NCBI RefSeq assembly: GCF_003350205.1
Contig: NZ_QLLC01000001.1
Span: forward strand, 62,001 to 126,000
DNA: 64,000 nucleotides
Direction: 5' to 3'
Source: Brevundimonas bullata
Lineage (GTDB): Bacteria > Pseudomonadota > Alphaproteobacteria > Caulobacterales > Caulobacteraceae
This document shows, in pieces, positions 12,208-21,112 of this stretch. Position 1 is the stretch's first letter; each line of letters opens with the position of its first letter. The notes beneath the pieces were generated by a model. It saw only the letters and a list, made by a program, of their open reading frames with translations. It was not told where the DNA came from and searched no databases. The translations under genes and the position numbers were made by a program.

Positions 12208-13215
12208 ATGAGCACGCCCCGTACTGTCCGCCTCGCCGTCATCGGTTCCGGTCCCGCCGGCTGGACCGCCGCCATCTATGCCGCCCGCGCCTCGCTGAAC
12301 CCGGTGGTCATCGCCGGTCTGCAGCCCGGCGGTCAGCTGACCATCACCACGGATGTCGAGAACTATCCCGGCTTCGCCGAGACCATCCAGGGTCCCTGGC
12401 TGATGGAGCAGATGCAGGCCCAGGCCGAGCACGTCGGGACCGAGGTGATCCATGACATCGTGGTCAAGGCCGACCTGTCGCAGCGCCCATTCCGCCTGAC
12501 GCTGGACTCGGGAACCGAGCTTCTGGCCGAAACCGTCATCATCTCGACCGGCGCCCAGGCCAAGTGGCTGGGTCTGGAATCCGAGAACAAGTATCAGGGC
12601 TTCGGCGTCTCGGCCTGCGCCACCTGCGACGGCTTCTTCTATCGCGGCAAGCAGGTCGTGGTCGTCGGCGGCGGCAACACCGCCGTCGAAGAGGCCCTGT
12701 TTCTGACCAACTTCGCCGAGAAGGTCACGGTCATCCACCGCAAGGCCGAGTTCCGGGCCGAGAAGATCCTGCAGGACCGCCTGTTCGCCCACCCCAAGAT
12801 CGAGGTGATCTGGGACGTGGCGGTTGATGAAATCCTCGGCGTCGTCGACGGCGTGGCGCGCAACGTCACCGGCGTCCGCCTGAAGAACGTCAAGACCGGC
12901 GACCTGTCGGAAATTCCCGCCGACGGCGTCTTCATCGCAATCGGCCATGCCCCGTCTTCGGAGCTGTTCGCCGGCCAGCTGGAGATCAACTCCGGCGGCT
13001 ATCTGCGGGTCAAGCCTGGCACGGCCTCGACCGCTATCGAGGGCGTCTATGCGGCGGGCGACGTCACCGACGACGTCTATCGCCAGGCCGTCACCGCCGC
13101 CGGCATGGGCTGCATGGCCGCGCTGGAAGCCTCGCGCTTCCTGGCCGAGGAAGACCACAAGGCCGCCCACAACCCCATCACCCACGCCGAAGCCGAGAAG
13201 ATCGGCGCCTGGTAG
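12208..13215 (+). CDS. trxB: Thioredoxin-disulfide reductase
   Basis: An FAD-dependent enzyme that reduces thioredoxin with NADPH. At 335 residues the length is typical. The FAD-binding GSGPAG (residues 13-18) opens the protein. The redox-active CATC (137-140) sits in SACATCDGFFYRG, followed by the NADPH motif GGGNTAVEEALFLT and a basic HRKAEFRA that selects the 2'-phosphate. The C-terminal FAD site has GVYAAGDVTDDVYRQAVTAAGMG. A stem without a T-run follows, shared with the convergent response-regulator gene. Confidence 0.96.
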   Translation: MSTPRTVRLAVIGSGPAGWTAAIYAARASLNPVVIAGLQPGGQLTITTDVENYPGFAETIQGPWLMEQMQAQAEHVGTEVIHDIVVKADLSQRPFRLTLDSGTELLAETVIISTGAQAKWLGLESENKYQGFGVSACATCDGFFYRGKQVVVVGGGNTAVEEALFLTNFAEKVTVIHRKAEFRAEKILQDRLFAHPKIEVIWDVAVDEILGVVDGVARNVTGVRLKNVKTGDLSEIPADGVFIAIGHAPSSELFAGQLEINSGGYLRVKPGTASTAIEGVYAAGDVTDDVYRQAVTAAGMGCMAALEASRFLAEEDHKAAHNPITHAEAEKIGAW

Positions 13216-13223
13216 GTCTAAAG

Positions 13224-13243
13224 GCGAGGGCTGCGGCCCTCGC
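13224..13243. terminator. Hairpin between convergent trxB and response regulator
   Basis: A perfect 8-bp stem, GCGAGGGC and GCCCTCGC, with a 4-nt TGCG loop, lies between two convergent stop codons. There is no T-tract on either side, so termination is inferred from position and stem strength. Confidence 0.5.
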
Positions 13244-13252
13244 TGCAAGCCT

Positions 13253-13660
13253 CTAGTTGAAAACCTGCAACTCGGGCGGCGCGTAAAGCGTGGGCTCGCC
13301 TTTGCGACGCTGCAGGGCGTATTCGACCGCGCTTTGAATCGCATAGTCGTCCGTCGGCTTGGGCAGAACGCCGACCGCGCCGGCCACGCCGTCGCGCACC
13401 ATGCCGGGATTGGCGGTCATGAACAGAACGGTGATGCCCCGCTCCTGTCCCAGTTCGCGACCCAGCTCAATCCCTGTCGGTCCGTCCGACAGATGGATGT
13501 CCACCAGCGCCAGATCCACCTCGGATTCACGCACAAGATCGAGCGCCGTAGGCGCATCCGCAGCCAGCCCCACGACCTGGTACCCCAGGTCCAGCAGGGC
13601 GAACTTCAGCTCCATCGCCACAAGCGCCTCGTCCTCGATGATCAGAATACGCGCGGACAT
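13253..13660 (-). CDS. Single-domain response regulator (receiver only)
   Basis: A 135-residue CheY-like receiver without an output domain. The acidic pair E9-D10 is in ILIIEDE, the phosphoacceptor is D54 in ALVDIHLSDG, T82 is in FMTAN, and K101 is in LPKPTDD. It lies 52 nt downstream of an HWE-family histidine kinase on the same strand and is the obvious partner, probably relaying phosphate or acting by protein interaction. The ATG at 13660 is unambiguous. Confidence 0.9.
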   Translation of the reverse strand: MSARILIIEDEALVAMELKFALLDLGYQVVGLAADAPTALDLVRESEVDLALVDIHLSDGPTGIELGRELGQERGITVLFMTANPGMVRDGVAGAVGVLPKPTDDYAIQSAVEYALQRRKGEPTLYAPPELQVFN

Positions 13661-13712
13661 ACTACCTTCCTGACTACTCCAGTTCGGCTCGGACTGCAGG
13701 GGAGCGCAGACC

Positions 13713-15230
13713 TCATGCCGTCTTCAACGCCGCTCTGCGACGCGACAAGGCCGTCGCGGGCAGGTCAGCCTTCACCACCAAACCCTCTGCCAGCCACAGA
13801 CGTTCCAACCGGCCGCCCAACTGGCCTTCGACCGACAGCGTCGACAGGGTCGTGCCAAAGCCGGCGCGCGTCGGCGCGCCCGTCACCGGCGGTCCGCCGT
13901 GCTCGCGCCAGACCAGGATGAATCGATCATCCGCCTTGCGCGTCTCCAGCATCACCCAGCCGTCAGGGTCGGACAGGGCGCCGTACTTGGCAGCGTTGGT
14001 CGCCATCTCATGGAACAAAAGGGCCACCGAGGTCGCCGCCTGGTCGTCGAACACGGCGTCGTCGCCGCTCAGCAGCACTCGGGGCGCGCCCTGAACCCCG
14101 GTGTAGGGCCGGAACATCGCCTCAAGAAAGGCGTGCAAGGTCATGGTGCCGACGCTCGGCGCCGAGATTTCCGTGTGCGGGCGCACGAACTCATGCGCCC
14201 GGGCCAGGGCGTTGATGCGCGTCCGCAACGACTGCGAAAACGCCTTGGCTTCCGGATGCTGCCGCGCCGACAGGGCGACCAGGGCGGACACCACGGCGAA
14301 GATGTTTTTGATCCGGTGGCTCAGCTCCTGGCTGACCAGTTCCTTGCCGCGCTCGATCTGCTTCAGGTCGTCGATGTCGGTGCAGGTGCCGAACCAGCGC
14401 ACGATCTCGCCCTCGTCGTCCCGGATCGCCGTCGCCCGTCCCAGGGTCCAGCGATAGAGGCCGTCGTGGCGACGCAGCCTGTATTCGATCTCATAAGGCT
14501 CGCCGGTGGCCAGGGACTCGCGCCAGACCTCCCAGGCGCGTTCCCGATCCTCAGGATGAAACAGGTCGCTCCAACCTGCGCCGTCGGTCGATCCCGGCCT
14601 CGTCCCGGTGAACTCGTGCCAGCGCGCGTTGAAGTAGTCGTGGAAGCCGTCGGCGCGCGTGGACCAGACCATCTGCGGCATGGAATCGGCCAGGGCGTCG
14701 AACCGCGCATTGCCCGCCCGCTCGCGCGCCAGACCGCGCCTCAGATCCAGCAGGGTCATGACCTGATTGGCCATCACCTCCAGGGCCCGCAACTGCACGG
14801 GCGTCAGGCCCTCGGGACGCGGGACCACATCCAGAACGCACAGCGTGCCCAGGGGCGCGCCGTCCTCGCTCTTCAACAGCACGCCAGCATAGAAGCGGAA
14901 GCCCCCCTCGGCCGTGACCAGGGGATTGCAGGCGAACCGCGCATCCTTGCGCGCGTCGGGCACCACCAGACGGTCGGCTTCCAGCAGGGCGTGGCGACAG
15001 AAGGAGGTTTCCAGCGGCGTCTCGCGCACGCCCAGCCCGACCTCGGCCTTGAACCACTGCCGCTCAGCGTCGATCAGATTGACCACGGCCACCGGGGTTT
15101 CGCACAGGCTGGCGGCCAGCTCGACGATGTCGTCAAAGGCCGGCTCGCGATCCGTGTCGAGAATGCCCGTCGCCCGCAACGCCTTCAGGCGGTCCGCTTC
15201 GGTCCATGTAGACGAGCTGGCGTCAATCAA
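13713..15230 (-). CDS. GAF-PAS HWE-family sensor histidine kinase
   Basis: A 505-residue cytoplasmic kinase with no membrane segment. Residues 20-165 form a GAF domain, and about 175-290 a PAS/PAC domain ending WFGTCTDIDDLKQIERG. The HWE-type phosphoacceptor region has H305 in LSHRIKNIFAVVSALVALSA. The ATPase shows both HWE hallmarks, LFHEMATNAAKYGALSD (N-box His) and WREHGGPPV (441-449). GAF and PAS together suggest a small-molecule, redox or light signal. The start is a TTG at 15230 with CCGGA upstream; no ATG fits. It is followed by its likely partner response regulator. Confidence 0.9.
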   Translation of the reverse strand: MIDASSSTWTEADRLKALRATGILDTDREPAFDDIVELAASLCETPVAVVNLIDAERQWFKAEVGLGVRETPLETSFCRHALLEADRLVVPDARKDARFACNPLVTAEGGFRFYAGVLLKSEDGAPLGTLCVLDVVPRPEGLTPVQLRALEVMANQVMTLLDLRRGLARERAGNARFDALADSMPQMVWSTRADGFHDYFNARWHEFTGTRPGSTDGAGWSDLFHPEDRERAWEVWRESLATGEPYEIEYRLRRHDGLYRWTLGRATAIRDDEGEIVRWFGTCTDIDDLKQIERGKELVSQELSHRIKNIFAVVSALVALSARQHPEAKAFSQSLRTRINALARAHEFVRPHTEISAPSVGTMTLHAFLEAMFRPYTGVQGAPRVLLSGDDAVFDDQAATSVALLFHEMATNAAKYGALSDPDGWVMLETRKADDRFILVWREHGGPPVTGAPTRAGFGTTLSTLSVEGQLGGRLERLWLAEGLVVKADLPATALSRRRAALKTA

Positions 15231-15305
15231 GCGTTCAATCCGGAAAACCTTTCAGCGGGCCAAAAGAAATGCGTGAAGCGACAAGTCGTTGCAGTAACCG
15301 ACGCC

Positions 15306-16484
15306 TCAGGCCGCCGGCTTGCCGACTTCCTCGACCGCCATGGCGGTGACGCCGGGCGGCGGCGCGACCGCGACGGCGGGCGCCGCCTCATAGGCCTTCA
15401 GCCGCTCGTTGATGGCGGCGATCTCTTGCTTGCTGGCCTGACGGCGGCCGCCCAGGCTGGCGATGCCGACGACGCGGGTCTGGCCGTCGATCTCGACGGT
15501 GCGCAGCTGGTTCGGCGCGGCGCCGGCCAGGGCCTCCTCGACGCTGTCGGCGGCCAGCAGGACGCGGGGCCGGGCGAAGCGGGCCTCGTCGATGACCGGC
15601 TCGCGGCCCGCCGACCTCTGGACGAAGGCTTTGCTTTCGCCCGGCGCGCCCTTCCAGCGATAGAAGATGTGCGCCCCGACCTGGGTGATCTTGGCCAGGG
15701 TCGGCGACCACCAGGGGTGGACGTAGTCGGCGTGATAGTGGGTCGCGGTGCCCACGCGCGTCGCCACATGGCCGGCCAGGGCGCGCTCGGCCACGCGGGC
15801 GGCGCGGGACCATGCCCAGGGGATAGGGGTGCGGCTCAGGGCGCCGTCGCAGGTGAAGCTGAACTGGCAGCCGGTGGTCCGCTCGGCCCCCTGATAGACC
15901 ACGCCGCAGACCGTGTTGGGATAGTTGGGGTCGCGCACCCGGTTCAGCACGACCTGGGCCACGCCCTCCTGCCCCTCGCTCGGCTCCAGCGCCGCCTCGT
16001 AATAGACGGCCTGGGTCAGGCAGCGCAGGGCCCGCTTGCGGTCGGCCTCGGTGGCGGGACGCAGATCAAAGGGCTTGGCCGGTTGCAGGGCGCCGAAGGC
16101 GGCGGGCATGGCCGCGTTCAGCTGCTGGGCCGCGACGCCCGAGACACCGGCGTCCAGCGACGGCTTGCCGCCCAGGCTCAGGCTCTCCCAGCCCGGCGTG
16201 AGGCCGTAGAGCTCGGGCTGGTTCAACCCCGGATCAAAGCGGCGGGCGATCGCAAGCTGACCGGGGTCCAGCCGCGCCATGATCAGTTTCAGGCCGTTCA
16301 GGGTCAGGTCGCCGCCCGTGGCGCGGGCCACGGCCTCGGCGGTGCGATCCAGATCAGGGCGTACGCTGGAGCTGGCCGACATGGCCAGGCCCATGACCGC
16401 CAGACTGACAGCAGCGACCATGGGCGCCGCGGCCAGGGCCTGACGTCCGGTCGTCTTCAGCTGCGGCAGTCGGCCTTTCAGCAT
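15306..16484 (-). CDS. SleB-like cell wall hydrolase (paralogue 1)
   Basis: An envelope protein of about 392 residues. An N-terminal hydrophobic stretch (about residues 17-36) acts as signal or anchor. The hydrolase-2/SleB domain occupies about residues 145-285: CLTQAVYYEAALEPSEGQEG (with catalytic-type Glu), VAQVVLNRVRDPNYPNTVC, TTGCQFSFTCDG, GTATHYHADYVHPWW. SleB-type enzymes are lytic transglycosylases or amidases acting on peptidoglycan. The C-terminal 100 residues are low-complexity. The ATG at 16484 is preferred to a TTG four codons upstream. A clear paralogue lies at 18602-19624 in opposite orientation. Confidence 0.85.
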   Translation of the reverse strand: MLKGRLPQLKTTGRQALAAAPMVAAVSLAVMGLAMSASSSVRPDLDRTAEAVARATGGDLTLNGLKLIMARLDPGQLAIARRFDPGLNQPELYGLTPGWESLSLGGKPSLDAGVSGVAAQQLNAAMPAAFGALQPAKPFDLRPATEADRKRALRCLTQAVYYEAALEPSEGQEGVAQVVLNRVRDPNYPNTVCGVVYQGAERTTGCQFSFTCDGALSRTPIPWAWSRAARVAERALAGHVATRVGTATHYHADYVHPWWSPTLAKITQVGAHIFYRWKGAPGESKAFVQRSAGREPVIDEARFARPRVLLAADSVEEALAGAAPNQLRTVEIDGQTRVVGIASLGGRRQASKQEIAAINERLKAYEAAPAVAVAPPPGVTAMAVEEVGKPAA

Positions 16485-16663
16485 CCAGCGTCCCAATCCA
16501 GCGTCTCATGTGCGGCGCTGGCGAGCGCCGGAGGGCGATCCTGTGACCGCCCAATCCGGCGCTTTTCAGGCCCGAAGATTACCGTTCCGTGAGGGGCAGG
16601 CCGGGAGCCTGATTCACGGCGTCGAAGGAACCGCAAGGCGATCCCTCCTCAGCAGACCAGGCT

Positions 16664-17143
16664 CTAACGCTCGCCGAGGCTCGAACGCAGCATCCAGGCG
16701 GCCTTTTCGTGCGCCGCCAAGCGCTGGGTCATCAGATCGACGCTGGCCTCGTCGCCCACCTTGTCGGCGGCGTCCAGGGCCGCGCGGGCCGTGGCGATCA
16801 GAACCCCGTGGTCCTTGATCAGCTCCTTGAGCATGGCGCCGGCGTCTTTTTCAGGATCGCCGTCCTTGATCGAGGTCAGGTTGGCGAAGGCCGAGGCGCT
16901 CTGCGGGGCCAGCTCGCCCAGGGCGCGGATACGCTCGGCGATGTCGTCCAGCGCGGTCCAGATCTCGGTGTACTGCTGCTCCAGCAGCTTGTGCAGGCTG
17001 AAGAATTCCGGCCCCCGGACGTTCCAGTGATAGCCGTGCGTCTTCTGATAGACGGCGAAGCTGTCAGCCAGAACCTTGGACAGCTCCTGCGCGACGTCGC
17101 CGCGTTCCTTGGGTTTCAGGCCGGTGTCGATGGAGGCGGTCAT
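16664..17143 (-). CDS. dps: Dps family DNA-protection/ferritin-like protein
   Basis: A 159-residue ferritin-like four-helix protein that forms dodecamers, oxidises Fe(II) with peroxide and protects DNA. The intersubunit ferroxidase signature is present: KTHGYHWNVRGPEFFSLH (H and W positions), followed by YTEIWTALDDIAERIRALGE (D and E ligands). The ATG at 17143 gives the normal Dps length; the 78-codon upstream extension overlaps a repeat and is not protein-like. Peroxide or stationary-phase control is typical, but no OxyR site was identified. Confidence 0.93.
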   Translation of the reverse strand: MTASIDTGLKPKERGDVAQELSKVLADSFAVYQKTHGYHWNVRGPEFFSLHKLLEQQYTEIWTALDDIAERIRALGELAPQSASAFANLTSIKDGDPEKDAGAMLKELIKDHGVLIATARAALDAADKVGDEASVDLMTQRLAAHEKAAWMLRSSLGER

Positions 17144-17286
17144 GTCTGCTCCTGATGCGTGACGAACGAAATATCCAGCTCTGCAGTTAGGTCTTTTCGC
17201 GCCGCAGCCAAGGGGCGGCGACGACCTGGGCAGATGAATCTTCGCTGTGCCTAACGCTGAGGATGCCGGAGCGTTGCAACAGGATG

Positions 17287-17429
17287 CCTTCTCCCCTTGC
17301 GGGAGAAGGCGGCCGGTCAGGGCCGAATGAGGGGTGTCGCCACGGCGGACGTGGGCTGCGGTTTCAACATCGCGCAACCCCTCATCCGTTCGCCTTCGCC
17401 GTCCACCTTCTCCCGCAAGGGGAGAAGGA
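17287..17429. repeat. Intergenic palindromic repeat pair (REP/BIME-like)
   Basis: Two inverted copies of one unit. The left copy (17287-17335) begins with CCTTCTCCCCTTGCGGGAGA and ends ATGAGGGGT. The right copy (about 17377-17429) begins ACCCCTCATCC and ends CCCGCAAGGGGAGAAGG. Each copy has its own internal hairpin, and the pair forms a larger one. This type of element is widespread between genes in alphaproteobacteria. It lies between dps and the DUF6481 gene. Confidence 0.8.
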
Positions 17430-17440
17430 TTTTAGAGGTC

Positions 17441-17803
17441 TTAGCGCTGACGCGCCTTGCGGGCGGCGTAGCGGGCGTCGCGCGCGGCCTTCTGCTCTTC
17501 CTTGGTCAGCTGCTTGCGCTCCTTGCGGGCGGCGCGTTTGGCGGCGTCGACCTCTTCCTGGGCTTCCATTTCAGCAGCCAGACGAGCGGCTTCCTTCTCG
17601 GCCTTCTCGCGGCGCTGTTCAGCCTTCTCCAGCTCGAACTGCTGGCGCAGGGCTTCCTTCTCGGCGGCGCGCTTGAGGGCCAGCTTCTCGAACTCAGGAT
17701 CCTGGACCGTCGGCTTGGGCTTGAACTTGGCCAGCAGCGCCTTCTTGGCCTCTTGCTGGGCGGTGATGCGGTCGTTGAAGCCGGTTTGTTTGAGGTCTCG
17801 CAT
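17441..17803 (-). CDS. DUF6481 family highly charged coiled-coil protein
   Basis: A 120-residue, almost entirely helical protein with dense Lys/Arg/Glu/Ala. It opens MRDLKQTGFNDRITAQQEAKKALLAKFKPKP, the recognisable start of the alphaproteobacterial DUF6481 family, then has a long coiled coil with EKLALKRAAEKEALRQQF and ends in repeated ARxAR motifs. The strong basic character suggests nucleic-acid or ribosome contact, but no function is known. The ATG at 17803 is preferred to an upstream in-frame start. Confidence 0.7.
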   Translation of the reverse strand: MRDLKQTGFNDRITAQQEAKKALLAKFKPKPTVQDPEFEKLALKRAAEKEALRQQFELEKAEQRREKAEKEAARLAAEMEAQEEVDAAKRAARKERKQLTKEEQKAARDARYAARKARQR

Positions 17804-18038
17804 GCGTAGAGGCGGTCTTCCTTGAAACTCTGATGAGGGGCGACGCCGATCCATGGCGGCCCGGCGGGCGTGCAGATGCGCGAACGGCCCGGCGCGCTGC
17901 CAAAGCGGAATCCAGCGCAGAAATCAAGCTCTGCCGCCGTTTCAGGCCCTGAAACACGCAAATTAGGGCCAAGATCGCATCCTGAGCGCCAAATGGGCGC
18001 TTGGGGCGCCGCCGGCAAGCGACGCCGCAGACGGTCGA

Positions 18039-18236
18039 TCAGTGCGGCTTGTCGATGTGGCCGACGGCGGCGCCGGCCGCGCCGCCGACCGCTGCTCCGA
18101 CCGGCCCGGCCACCACGGCGCCGGCGATGGCGCCGGTCGCGGCCTTCTGCTCGACCGTATGTCCGCAGGCGGAAAGCGCCAGGGCCGACACCCCCAGAGC
18201 GAGAAGGGCGGCGACGCGGATCGGGAAACGGGTCAT
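18039..18236 (-). CDS. Small glycine-zipper lipoprotein
   Basis: A 65-residue precursor. The signal peptide MTRFPIRVAALLALGVSALA leads to a lipobox LSAC, giving a lipidated N-terminal Cys. The mature part is a glycine-zipper helix, ATGAIAGAVVAGPVGAAVGG, followed by AAGAAVGHIDKPH. It resembles the short osmotically inducible or entericidin-like lipoproteins; outer-membrane location is probable because no Asp follows the Cys (+2 is Gly). Function unknown. Confidence 0.75.
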   Translation of the reverse strand: MTRFPIRVAALLALGVSALALSACGHTVEQKAATGAIAGAVVAGPVGAAVGGAAGAAVGHIDKPH

Positions 18237-18601
18237 CAGGCGGAGAACTCCTTGAAATGGTTGAGCTTGCAACGCCCTCACACCCAAAGAGTTCCCTTCT
18301 CAGGCGAGACTCATCGGACCAAGTAAAGCTGACCCTTCGAATAGCGTTTAGGCCGCAAACGGCCGCGGTTCGAAATCATCGGGCCGTATCCGAATACAGA
18401 TTCGGTGAGATGTGCTGAAGCAATGACACAAGCTCCTCATAGATCGACGAACCGCCTGCTGTAGAGGCGCGACGGATTGCTGCATCGCAGCGATAACTAG
18501 CGAATCAAACACATTGAGGTCATAAACAGATGGCTTAAGGCCCGCCTTCCGGAGGTCGGCCGTTCGTCGATCTCTGGTCCGGAGCCAGTTCGCGACGCGT
18601 C
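18237..18601. other. Intergenic region, no gene seen
   Basis: A 365-bp gap between the divergent lipoprotein gene and the second SleB-like hydrolase. It is less GC-rich than its flanks, and all frames are broken. It should hold both promoters, but I found no convincing -35/-10 pair, RNA gene or repeat. Confidence 0.4.
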
Positions 18602-19624
18602 ATGTCGCCTGGGTTCGTTGAGTACAGGGGCGGCATCCTCGCCCTGCTGAACAGGACTACACCTTTGAGTTTCTCCTCGCAGACGCGTGCGCTGATGCAC
18701 GCCGCCCAATCTGTTCGCCTGCGCCCCAAGACGGCGGCTGCGGCGTTCGGCGGCGTTGTCAGCCTTGCCGTCGGTGGAGCCTATCTGGGCGGCGTCGCCG
18801 CCCAGGCTTCAACCGTTCGCGCCCAAGCTGAACGCCTGCACGGCGCCGGCTCCGAGGGCTATACCCAGGAAGCCATGGCCGCCGCGGCCGGCGGCCTGGA
18901 CGCCAGCGCCCTGGCCATCGCCGATCGTCACGATCCCTATTCCGTCGCCGGCGCCGCCCAGCGCGACCGCCAGGCGGAGTTGCTGACCGCCCGCCTGGAA
19001 GAGTCCCAGAATGGCCTGCGTCGCGCCGACCTGACCAACCCCGCCGCCAAGCCTTTCCGCATGGGCAGCGCCCTGGACCAGACGCGCGATCTCGATTGCC
19101 TGACCAAGGCCGCCTACTACGAAGCGCGCGGCGAAGGCTCGGACGGCATGAAGGCCGTGGCCCAGGTGGTGCTGAACCGCGCCCGCCATCCCTCCTTCCC
19201 CAACACCGTCTGCGCCGTGGTCTTCCAGGGCTCGAACCGCAGCACCGGCTGCCAGTTCAGCTTCACCTGCAACGGCGCCATGCGCGGGGCGGTCAACCGC
19301 GCCGCCTGGAACCGGGCGCACGACGTGGCCTCCAAGGCCCTTTCGGGTCAGGTCTATGCGCCCGTCGGCAACGCCACCCACTTCCACACTACCGGCGTAT
19401 CGCCCCGCTGGCGTCATAGCCTGGTCAAGGTGAACCAGGTCGGCAACCACCTGTTCTACCGCTTCGGCGGGCGTTCGGGTTCCAGCGACGCCTTCCGCTA
19501 TACGCCGCGTCCCTCGACCGGCGCCGAAACGCCGCGCATGATCCAGGCCAGCCTCAAGACCGAAACCTCCACCGGCCCCGTGCCCTACAACCAGATCGCG
19601 TCGGAAACCGCCGTCGCCGGCTGA
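18602..19624 (+). CDS. SleB-like cell wall hydrolase (paralogue 2)
   Basis: Up to 340 residues with the same SleB/hydrolase-2 core as the gene at 15306-16484. The core has CLTKAAYYEARGEGSDGMKA, VAQVVLNRARHPSFPNTVC, STGCQFSFTCNG and GNATHFHTTGVSPRW, at about residues 160-285. A hydrophobic anchor near residue 45-65 exports it. The start is uncertain: ATG 18602 gives the longest form, while ATG 18695 (MHAAQSVRLRPKTAAAAFG) puts the signal anchor right at the N-terminus and may be the real one. Probable peptidoglycan lytic enzyme. Confidence 0.85.
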   Translation: MSPGFVEYRGGILALLNRTTPLSFSSQTRALMHAAQSVRLRPKTAAAAFGGVVSLAVGGAYLGGVAAQASTVRAQAERLHGAGSEGYTQEAMAAAAGGLDASALAIADRHDPYSVAGAAQRDRQAELLTARLEESQNGLRRADLTNPAAKPFRMGSALDQTRDLDCLTKAAYYEARGEGSDGMKAVAQVVLNRARHPSFPNTVCAVVFQGSNRSTGCQFSFTCNGAMRGAVNRAAWNRAHDVASKALSGQVYAPVGNATHFHTTGVSPRWRHSLVKVNQVGNHLFYRFGGRSGSSDAFRYTPRPSTGAETPRMIQASLKTETSTGPVPYNQIASETAVAG

Positions 19625-19645
19625 TCGCCCGGCAACGGACCGCGC

Positions 19646-19855
19646 TCAGCGGCCCTGCGTCTTCCGCTGCGGCGTCAGGTTCTGCTTCAGGTTGCCGTAG
19701 CGGCCCTGTTGACCCGTGTTGACGTCCGCGTCGCCCGGCTGACCCGACTGGACGCCGGTGGCGAGATCGCGGCGATCCGCCATATCCTGAACCGAGCGCG
19801 CGCCGTGATCGGCGAAGCTGCGCTGTTCCTTGGGCACGGACGGGGACTTGGTCAT
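19646..19855 (-). CDS. Small conserved hydrophilic protein (69 aa)
   Basis: A 69-residue soluble, charged and probably disordered protein starting MTKSPSVPKEQRSFADHG, with an ATGVQSGQPGDADVNTGQQG centre. Similar short proteins with TKSP...KEQRSF...DRRD...TG.QSGQPGD...N...QGR.GN are common in Caulobacterales and Sphingomonadales; none has a known function. The ATG at 19855 has GGAGCC upstream. Confidence 0.7.
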   Translation of the reverse strand: MTKSPSVPKEQRSFADHGARSVQDMADRRDLATGVQSGQPGDADVNTGQQGRYGNLKQNLTPQRKTQGR

Positions 19856-19963
19856 GGCCGGCTCCTTTCACCCAAATGAAACGAGCCTCGGCGCAAGGGT
19901 GTTCCCGGCCCGCTTCTTGCTGCGAGCCGGACCGAACGCCCCAGACGTCCCGGAAGCCGCCGC

Positions 19964-21112
19964 ATGACCCTGACCTCCGCCGCCTCCCCCCTTGCCTCCA
20001 AGACCCGCGGCGGCGCGCTGGACGCCCTGCGCTTCGTCGCCGCGCTGTTCGTGGTGGTGTTCCATTTCGGGGACACGGCGCCGATCCCGCTGCAATCGAT
20101 GCACGGCTTTCTGGGGCGCGGCTATCTGGCCACCGACTTCTTCCTGATCCTGTCAGGCTTCGTCCTGGCCAAGGCCTATGGGGCGGGCGTCGCCAGCGGC
20201 AAGGTGTCCCTGGCGCGGTTCTGGCTGAAACGGCTGGCGCGCTGCTACCCCACCCACATCATCACCCTGGCCATGCTGGTCGTCATGGTGCTGGTCGCCG
20301 GGGCGGTGGGAATTCAGGCCACCAACGAGGGCCGCTTCGACCTGGCCGGCCTGCCCGCCCAGATCCTGCTGCTGCACGCCTTCGGCCTCGGCGGCGGTCA
20401 CTGGAACATTCCCAGCTGGACCATCTCGACCCTGCTGATCTGCTACGCCTTCTTCCCCATGCTGTGGCGCGCCATGCTGAGGATCAACAGCGTCTGGATC
20501 AGCCTGGGGCTGGCCGTCGCCATCATCATCGGCTCCAACGCCCTCAGCCTGGCCCTGCTGGGTCAGCAGCAGTTCAGCCTGCCCTACCAGTGGTGCATGT
20601 TCCGCGCCGCCCCTCTGTTCCTGGCCGGCCTGGCTCTGGCCCGGGCGGTTCAGACCGGCGGCTGGACCGGCGGCGCGGCGCGTCTGATCGGCTTCGGCGG
20701 GGGCGCGGTCCTGCTGGTCAACGCCTGGATGGTGGGGCCGGACCTGGTCAACGTCCTGGCCATCTGCGCCATCATCATCGGCTGCGGCGCCTCGCCCGTG
20801 ACCCAGCCCATCCCCGGCGCCGAATGGGGCGCCAAGGTCAGCTTCTGCCTGTTCATGGTCCACACCATCACCGGGGGCGTCTGGTTCGACGTGGTCGAGC
20901 CCCTGGCCGCCCGCCTGCACCCCGCGATCGAGAGCGTGGCCTGGGAGGCCTGGGCCATGTGGTTCGGCGCCCTGGTCTTCACCGTGATCGCCTCGGACCT
21001 CTACAACCGCGTCATCGACGAGCCGATCCAGCAATGGATCGGCCGCAAGTGGTTCGCCCGCCCGGCTATTTCGCGTCCAGACCCACGTCCAGCTGCGGAA
21101 CAGAATGCGTAA
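19964..21112 (+). CDS. Acyltransferase family (OafA/YrhL-type) membrane protein
   Basis: A 382-residue polytopic acyltransferase-3 protein with about ten hydrophobic segments. The signature blocks of the family are GALDALRFVAALFVVVFHFG (with the catalytic His), LGRGYLATDFFLILSGFVLA and FWLKRLARCYPTHI. Such enzymes O-acetylate envelope polysaccharides or other extracytoplasmic acceptors; the acceptor is unknown. The last 47 nt overlap the end of nadC on the opposite strand. Confidence 0.88.
   Translation: MTLTSAASPLASKTRGGALDALRFVAALFVVVFHFGDTAPIPLQSMHGFLGRGYLATDFFLILSGFVLAKAYGAGVASGKVSLARFWLKRLARCYPTHIITLAMLVVMVLVAGAVGIQATNEGRFDLAGLPAQILLLHAFGLGGGHWNIPSWTISTLLICYAFFPMLWRAMLRINSVWISLGLAVAIIIGSNALSLALLGQQQFSLPYQWCMFRAAPLFLAGLALARAVQTGGWTGGAARLIGFGGGAVLLVNAWMVGPDLVNVLAICAIIIGCGASPVTQPIPGAEWGAKVSFCLFMVHTITGGVWFDVVEPLAARLHPAIESVAWEAWAMWFGALVFTVIASDLYNRVIDEPIQQWIGRKWFARPAISRPDPRPAAEQNA

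Noticed and set aside
13899..16592. Long plus-strand frame opposite the HWE kinase and first SleB gene
   Set aside because: Composition of an antisense shadow; the opposite strand has clear domains.
17287..17429. CRISPR-like repeats
   Set aside because: Only two copies, in inverted orientation, with no spacers; it is a palindromic intergenic element.
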